Assembly (NCBI GenBank): GCA_902779355.1 | Contig: CACZBF010000016.1 | Span: 1-61,871 of the forward strand | Origin: an uncultured Lachnospiraceae bacterium | Lineage (GTDB): Bacteria; Bacillota; Clostridia; Lachnospirales; Lachnospiraceae | Reading direction: 5' to 3' | DNA: 61,871 nucleotides | Shown: positions 58,052-61,871 of the stretch, piece after piece | How the letters are laid out: every line of letters begins with the position of its first letter | How positions within the stretch are numbered: the first letter of the stretch is position 1 | Notes under the pieces: model-generated | Told to the model about the DNA's origin: nothing | The model's database searches: none | Seen by the model: only the letters and a program-made list of their open reading frames with translations | Program-made: the position numbers and the translations under genes

Positions 58052-60284
58052 AGTAGGCCATCATCCTCTCCAACGGTTCCAGGTTTTCTCCGCCTGCTTC
58101 CTTGTAGCGGTCGATCAGCATGGATAGCCGCTTCTTATCCTTTGCCCGCATATTGATCATACGCTCGATCTTTTTGCCAAAGGTGGGATTCTGCACGAGT
58201 GCTTCCCTGCTCTTTTTCGGCAACGGGCAGGTCTCGATCAGAATATCGCGCGTGATCTTATTCAGCCGGAAACTCCCTTTGGACTCATATTTCATCCAGC
58301 TTATATAGTCCCTGACAAAGACCTCACGATAATTGTTCTTGACGCGTACAAGTTCCTGCGCGAGTTTTTCTTTCGCCTCCTGCGACAGATCATGGTTCTT
58401 TTTGTAGAACTGCAGATAATCGCAATACTGACCGGTCAGTGATTTTTCGGTCACGTCATTCCAGCGCACACCCTGGATCCTGCGGCAGTACTCCCAACGG
58501 TAGCGGCCGGCTGTGAGCAGCATCTGATCGCTGAGTTCCGACATCAGAAAGATCGGAAACATGAACCGCGCGGGCGTATTACTGCGGATCCCGGCGGCTT
58601 CCTGCCACATCATGGCTTTGACACCGGTATTCGGCATCAGGATGATATTCGGATAAATCTTCTCTTTCACGGTTTCTGAATTGATCCCATGCTCCGGATC
58701 CGAGAAAAGCACATCATGATAGAAGATCGAGTAATCCGTATCTTCGATCTCACTGACCGCATCCTGCAGCTTCTTTGCCGTTACAAGCGCGCTCTCCGGT
58801 TTCTGAATCATATCCACTTCAGTAAGAGCCGGGCAAAATGTCAGCACGCGTCCGTAAGTCGTCCGGCTGTTGGTCTTCATCATGTTTTCTACTTCAAACT
58901 TGACCTTGCCCCACTGATCCTTCTTGCGCTTTTCCACTTCCTGCTGACTCATACGGCCGTTTTTCTTTTCGTCACGGAGAAAAGCGTCGTAGTCCATATC
59001 AAATTCATTTTTGGATGGCTCATTCTCGCCACGGTAAATGCTGCGCAGCCATTCCTCGATCGTAAAGACATTTTCGGCCTTGCAAAGCGCGAGCCTCGGC
59101 ACAAGAGCCCGAAGCATCCGTGTATTATCTTCTCCGGCAAGTTCTTCGTCAAGCAGACCGAAGTTTAGGAACATGGAAATGTTGGTCGAATGCTCCTCTT
59201 CTCTGATGGCTTTTTCCAATACAGCAAGATAGAGCTCGTAAAATGCTTTGGTGAGCCCGCGGCGTAGCTTTCTCGTATCGTCGTCTGTCGCAGTCTGATC
59301 CGTAAGATTCCGGTAATCCTCCACCAGTTTCCGGATCTCCTCTTCCCGCGTCATCGCACATTCTGCATAGGAAAGGATCTCTGTCAGCGGATCCTTTTGA
59401 TCGTCCCCTTCCTGTTCGGCATCCCGTACCTCCTGTTTTTCCATGTATTCATCCAGAAGAACCGAGAGCATCTCCGTTTGCTCCTCGGTATACTGCCCCG
59501 AAATCTCCGCAAACGCCAATACATTGGAAAGTGTATCCAGGATCTCCTGTCGTTTTTCTACCGGGATACGCCGCGCAAGCGCAAGGAGCACCTGCGTCAG
59601 ATCCTTTTGGTTGTCTGCCAGGAAAAGGGATTTATAGGTCTCCAGATATTGCTTTGTGATGTCCAGATCAGTCAACACTTTAGCCGCGTACTCCGATGCG
59701 CGGAAGATCTCTCCGTTGACGAGGGATTCCTTGCCGCCGTAAAAAGCCTGCATCGCATTCAGCGGGCGTGAAGCAAATTCCTGATAGAACGCACTCTGCC
59801 ACTTAGGATCATGTCCGATAGCCGCATGCAGCGCCGCATCCAGTGTCGCATCGTGATCCTTCGGCGCACCATATTCCACACCAAGCGTATCCAGGATATT
59901 CCGGATCTCCTTTGCAGTGCGGCGGAACATCTCCGCCATCTGATAAAGCGTATGATATTCCCTAATAATCTGGCTCGTCGTGCTGACCACGGCCAGAAGA
60001 AAGACCGCGTCATACCCCTTCTGGCTGTGATAGATCTGCGTGAGATCCGCACCGTGATCCATCGTCACCATGTAAAGTTTGCAATCCTCTACCGCCACAT
60101 AGTCGCACTGATAGTTAGAAGACAAAATGTCCGAGATCCCGATCACGCTGCCGCCGGACAATACGATCTCCGATGCGTCCGTCAACAGGACCGCACGCCC
60201 CTTGATAAGCCAGTACAGGCAATTGACCGGTGTTCCCTTTTTGATGAAGTGTTCATTTTTTCGAATGTCTTTGGAAATGATCAT
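58041..60284 (-). CDS. cyclic-nucleotide-binding-domain protein of 747 residues
   Basis: The first ~110 residues are a cNMP-binding fold (FIKKGTPVNCLYWLIKGRAVLL, GGSVIGISDILSS), lacking the usual arginine in the phosphate cassette, so the ligand may differ. The remaining ~630 residues are helical with no known domain; the last ~300 contain NTPARFMFPIFLMSELSDQMLL and a basic end. No HTH region is visible, so it is not a CRP-type regulator. Its place in an operon with housekeeping genes suggests a widely kept clostridial protein of unknown role. Confidence 0.7.
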   Translation of the reverse strand: MIISKDIRKNEHFIKKGTPVNCLYWLIKGRAVLLTDASEIVLSGGSVIGISDILSSNYQCDYVAVEDCKLYMVTMDHGADLTQIYHSQKGYDAVFLLAVVSTTSQIIREYHTLYQMAEMFRRTAKEIRNILDTLGVEYGAPKDHDATLDAALHAAIGHDPKWQSAFYQEFASRPLNAMQAFYGGKESLVNGEIFRASEYAAKVLTDLDITKQYLETYKSLFLADNQKDLTQVLLALARRIPVEKRQEILDTLSNVLAFAEISGQYTEEQTEMLSVLLDEYMEKQEVRDAEQEGDDQKDPLTEILSYAECAMTREEEIRKLVEDYRNLTDQTATDDDTRKLRRGLTKAFYELYLAVLEKAIREEEHSTNISMFLNFGLLDEELAGEDNTRMLRALVPRLALCKAENVFTIEEWLRSIYRGENEPSKNEFDMDYDAFLRDEKKNGRMSQQEVEKRKKDQWGKVKFEVENMMKTNSRTTYGRVLTFCPALTEVDMIQKPESALVTAKKLQDAVSEIEDTDYSIFYHDVLFSDPEHGINSETVKEKIYPNIILMPNTGVKAMMWQEAAGIRSNTPARFMFPIFLMSELSDQMLLTAGRYRWEYCRRIQGVRWNDVTEKSLTGQYCDYLQFYKKNHDLSQEAKEKLAQELVRVKNNYREVFVRDYISWMKYESKGSFRLNKITRDILIETCPLPKKSREALVQNPTFGKKIERMINMRAKDKKRLSMLIDRYKEAGGENLEPLERMMAYYEL

Positions 60285-60287
60285 CGT

Positions 60288-60899
60288 TTATAATTCCTTT
60301 ATAAATCCGTCTACCGTACTCGTGAAGCCCATCTTTTTCATGTAGCCCTCGTGATCCACGGAACTGACGGCAAACCGCAGTTTCCGGATCCCGCGCTTGG
60401 ATAACTCCTCATACAAATATTTCCCCAAAGAAGTATCCCGATATCTCGGCGTGGAATAATCCACAATCACGTCGATCGTATCCGCCTCGATCCGATTCCC
60501 GATCAGAAATCCCGCCGGCGTCGTTTCACCAACCACCATAAACACAGCGTTACATTCTTTCAACGCCTCGGTATCCGTATCCGGGAAAAAGTGAAGGATA
60601 TCGCTTTTATAATACTCCACCAGATATTGCAGCGACGTGTCTTTCCCGGTGGTTTCATACATTTGATAATGCGGCCCGGATTTTCTGATCTGATACAGCC
60701 TGTAAAGGTTGATGATGACCAGGCACAGATTCATGATCGCTGTAGGATAAGATTGGATGATCAATGCATAGATCGTAAAGATCACACCTCCGATCGTATT
60801 CACGATCCGAAGCTTCGTGAGCGAAGTCATCAGCATCGAAATCACAACCAGAAGTGATCCGAGATACCCGATCAACTCGATCAATAATTTTGTGTCCAT
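60288..60899 (-). CDS. YgjV-like membrane domain fused to GNAT acetyltransferase domain
   Basis: 203 residues. Three hydrophobic segments in the first 75 residues (GYLGSLLVVISMLMTSL, GGVIFTIYALIIQSY, IMNLCLVIINLYRLY) match the YgjV family. Residues ~95-203 form a GNAT domain (VGETTPAGFLIG, RYRDTSLGKYLYEELSKRGI, MGFTSTV). It is the first gene of the operon. Related clostridial proteins have both parts. Substrate unknown. Confidence 0.75.
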   Translation of the reverse strand: MDTKLLIELIGYLGSLLVVISMLMTSLTKLRIVNTIGGVIFTIYALIIQSYPTAIMNLCLVIINLYRLYQIRKSGPHYQMYETTGKDTSLQYLVEYYKSDILHFFPDTDTEALKECNAVFMVVGETTPAGFLIGNRIEADTIDVIVDYSTPRYRDTSLGKYLYEELSKRGIRKLRFAVSSVDHEGYMKKMGFTSTVDGFIKEL

Positions 60900-61017
60900 T
60901 CGTTTCTGTCCTTTCCGTTGTCCGGCGTGTGCAATGCGACCGCCATCCGCTTTCCACTATATCACAAAAACCGCGCAGTTGCTATCGTTTCCGTGTATTA
61001 TTCCTGCCACTTTCAAA

Positions 61018-61062
61018 AACCCCTCAACCGCCATGTATCAGGCTTTTGAGGGGTTTTCTTTT
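61018..61062 (-). terminator. terminator of tRNA cluster
   Basis: CCCCTCA/TGAGGGG stem followed by TTTTTG on the minus strand, right after tRNA-Arg. Confidence 0.75.
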
Positions 61063-61064
61063 CC

Positions 61065-61138
61065 CGTGCGTGAGAAGATTCGAACTCCCGACACCTTGGT
61101 CCGTAGCCAAGTGCTCTATCCAGCTGAGCTACACGCAC
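61065..61138 (-). tRNA. tRNA-Arg (ACG)
   Basis: Acceptor GTGCGTG/CACGCAC, anticodon ACG in CTACGGA, T loop AGTTCGAATCT. The ACG anticodon implies inosine modification by TadA. Confidence 0.95.
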
Positions 61139-61157
61139 ATATTCATTTAAAACGGAA

Positions 61158-61241
61158 TGCCCGTGACCGGGATCGAACCGGTACTGTGTCACCACAACAG
61201 GATTTTAAGTCCTGCGCGTCTGCCAGTTCCGCCACACGGGC
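61158..61241 (-). tRNA. tRNA-Leu (TAA)
   Basis: Class II tRNA with a long variable arm; acceptor GCCCGTG, anticodon TAA in CTTAAAA, T loop GGTTCGATCCC. Confidence 0.95.
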
Positions 61242-61245
61242 CTCG

Positions 61246-61338
61246 TCATAAGGAGGGGCGCAATGCGTCCGGGGGACGCATTCTCTGCGCCGACCGGAGC
61301 GGAGCGGAGATCCCACAACGTGGGAAGATCCCTTATGA
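61246..61338. repeat. nested palindromic element between tRNA genes
   Basis: TCATAAGG (61246-61253) pairs with CCTTATGA (61331-61338); inside lie ATGCGTC/GACGCAT within a GGCGCA/TGCGCC frame and CCCAC/GTGGG. It lacks a T-run and separates tRNA-Leu from the next tRNA. It resembles in style the block at 44002-44088. Confidence 0.6.
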
Positions 61339-61368
61339 CCCTTTGTACTTGAGAATATATCTCTCAAG

Positions 61369-61442
61369 TGGACCTTCGGGGACTCGAACCCAGGACCGAC
61401 CGGTTATGAGCCGGTTGCTCTAACCAACTGAGCTAAAGGTCC
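61369..61442 (-). tRNA. tRNA with CAT anticodon (Met or Ile2)
   Basis: Acceptor GGACCTT/AAGGTCC, anticodon CAT in CTCATAA. The body (GGACCTTTAGCTCAGTTGG) is like Firmicutes tRNA-Ile2, whose C34 is changed to lysidine, but elongator tRNA-Met cannot be excluded by eye. Confidence 0.85.
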
Positions 61443-61465
61443 ATACCATTTCTGACATTCCTAAA

Positions 61466-61537
61466 TGACCCGGACGGGAATTGAACCCGTGTTACCGCCG
61501 TGAAAGGGCGATGTCTTAACCTCTTGACCACCGGGCC
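61466..61537 (-). tRNA. tRNA-Glu (TTC)
   Basis: Acceptor GGCCCGG/CCGGGTC (one G-T pair), anticodon TTC in CTTTCAC, T loop GGTTCAATTCC. Confidence 0.95.
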
Positions 61538-61553
61538 TTGTTATAAAGAAAAA

Positions 61554-61625
61554 CTCCCCGAGTAGGGCTCGAACCTACAACAACTCGGTTAACAGCCGAG
61601 TGCTCTACCATTGAGCTATCGAGGA
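61554..61625 (-). tRNA. tRNA-Asn (GTT)
   Basis: Acceptor TCCTCGA/TCGGGGA, anticodon GTT in CTGTTAA, T loop GGTTCGAGCCC. It is the first tRNA of the minus-strand cluster. The last ~245 bp of the window contain only short inverted and direct repeats (for example CGATACTACGAAAA twice) and no gene. Confidence 0.95.
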
Positions 61626-61871
61626 TTATTTTTTTCGGTATGAACATGCTTGTGAGTTGCACACTCAAAATTTCACACAGATAATAATTCTTTCAAGTCC
61701 GATACTACGAAAAATGTGATCACTCGGAATCCATCTTCGATACTACGAAAAGCAGTCATTCGGATTCCGCTGCGCTCCATCCTCATGTCATTTGCTTCGC
61801 AAATCCCGATCCGGTTGTCCAAAGCCTTCGTCGAATAAATTCGACTCTTGCTTTGTCCTACCGTCTCGCTG

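Noticed and set aside
61640-61871. Possible rRNA or other RNA gene at the window end
   Set aside because: Only short inverted and direct repeats are visible; no 5S, 16S or 23S sequence is recognised.

Overview
The window looks like a chromosomal segment of a Gram-positive anaerobe of the class Clostridia, most likely a Lachnospiraceae relative. This rests on the gene content: a Gram-positive type IV pilus operon without outer-membrane parts, a GH3-like protein next to a MATE-ATPase fusion, KtrAB-type potassium uptake, many double-glycine leader peptides, AGGAGG ribosome sites and sigma-A promoters with 17-bp spacers. No rRNA is present, so the genus is inference.

Layout. (1) 1-7.5 kb is a hypervariable mosaic. 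It holds a lipoprotein, eight small genes with double-glycine (GG) leaders followed by unrelated C-terminal parts, fragments of phage, toxin, recombinase and restriction genes that recur as duplicated modules, twin copies of a small structured RNA, a candidate small RNA and a par/Fst-like type I toxin-antitoxin locus. (2) 7.5-29.1 kb is one long minus-strand type IV pilus operon: peptidase, small pseudopilins, a giant 3431-residue pilin-like adhesin, PilM-PilN fusion, PilO, PilB, PilT, PilC and the major pilin. A DUF4143 ATPase sits inside it, preceded by a 23-bp tandem array. (3) 29.1-37.1 kb carries KtrA/KtrB, a divergent GH3/MATE-ATPase pair, a cloverleaf-like palindrome, a CapA-like protein and a GNAT protein. 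(4) 37.1-43.7 kb encodes one 2199-residue protein with a UbiB/ABC1 kinase-like domain. (5) tRNA-Gly at 43.9 kb is the insertion site of a 5.1-kb decayed island with 21-bp direct repeats at its ends; it carries recombinase and restriction remnants, another GG-leader gene, a lipoprotein and a second Fst-like toxin locus. (6) 49.3-53.4 kb has an ATPase remnant, a small membrane peptide, a chemotaxis receptor and an aldo/keto reductase. (7) 53.4-61.9 kb is a housekeeping-type minus-strand operon (RdgB, amidase, C1 peptidase, RNA methyltransferase, cyclic-nucleotide-binding-domain protein, YgjV-GNAT) bracketed by tRNA-Pro and a five-tRNA cluster.

The main new signal is a shared promoter. Five promoters, upstream of GG-leader genes on both sides of the window and of the giant UbiB-like gene, have the form WTGCC(A/C), a 17-bp spacer ending in ATCG (TCATCG in four of five), then TATAAW or TATAAG. 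This suggests one regulon that joins a family of exported GG-leader peptides to an undescribed giant kinase-like protein. No maturation enzyme or peptidase-ABC exporter for these peptides lies in the window.
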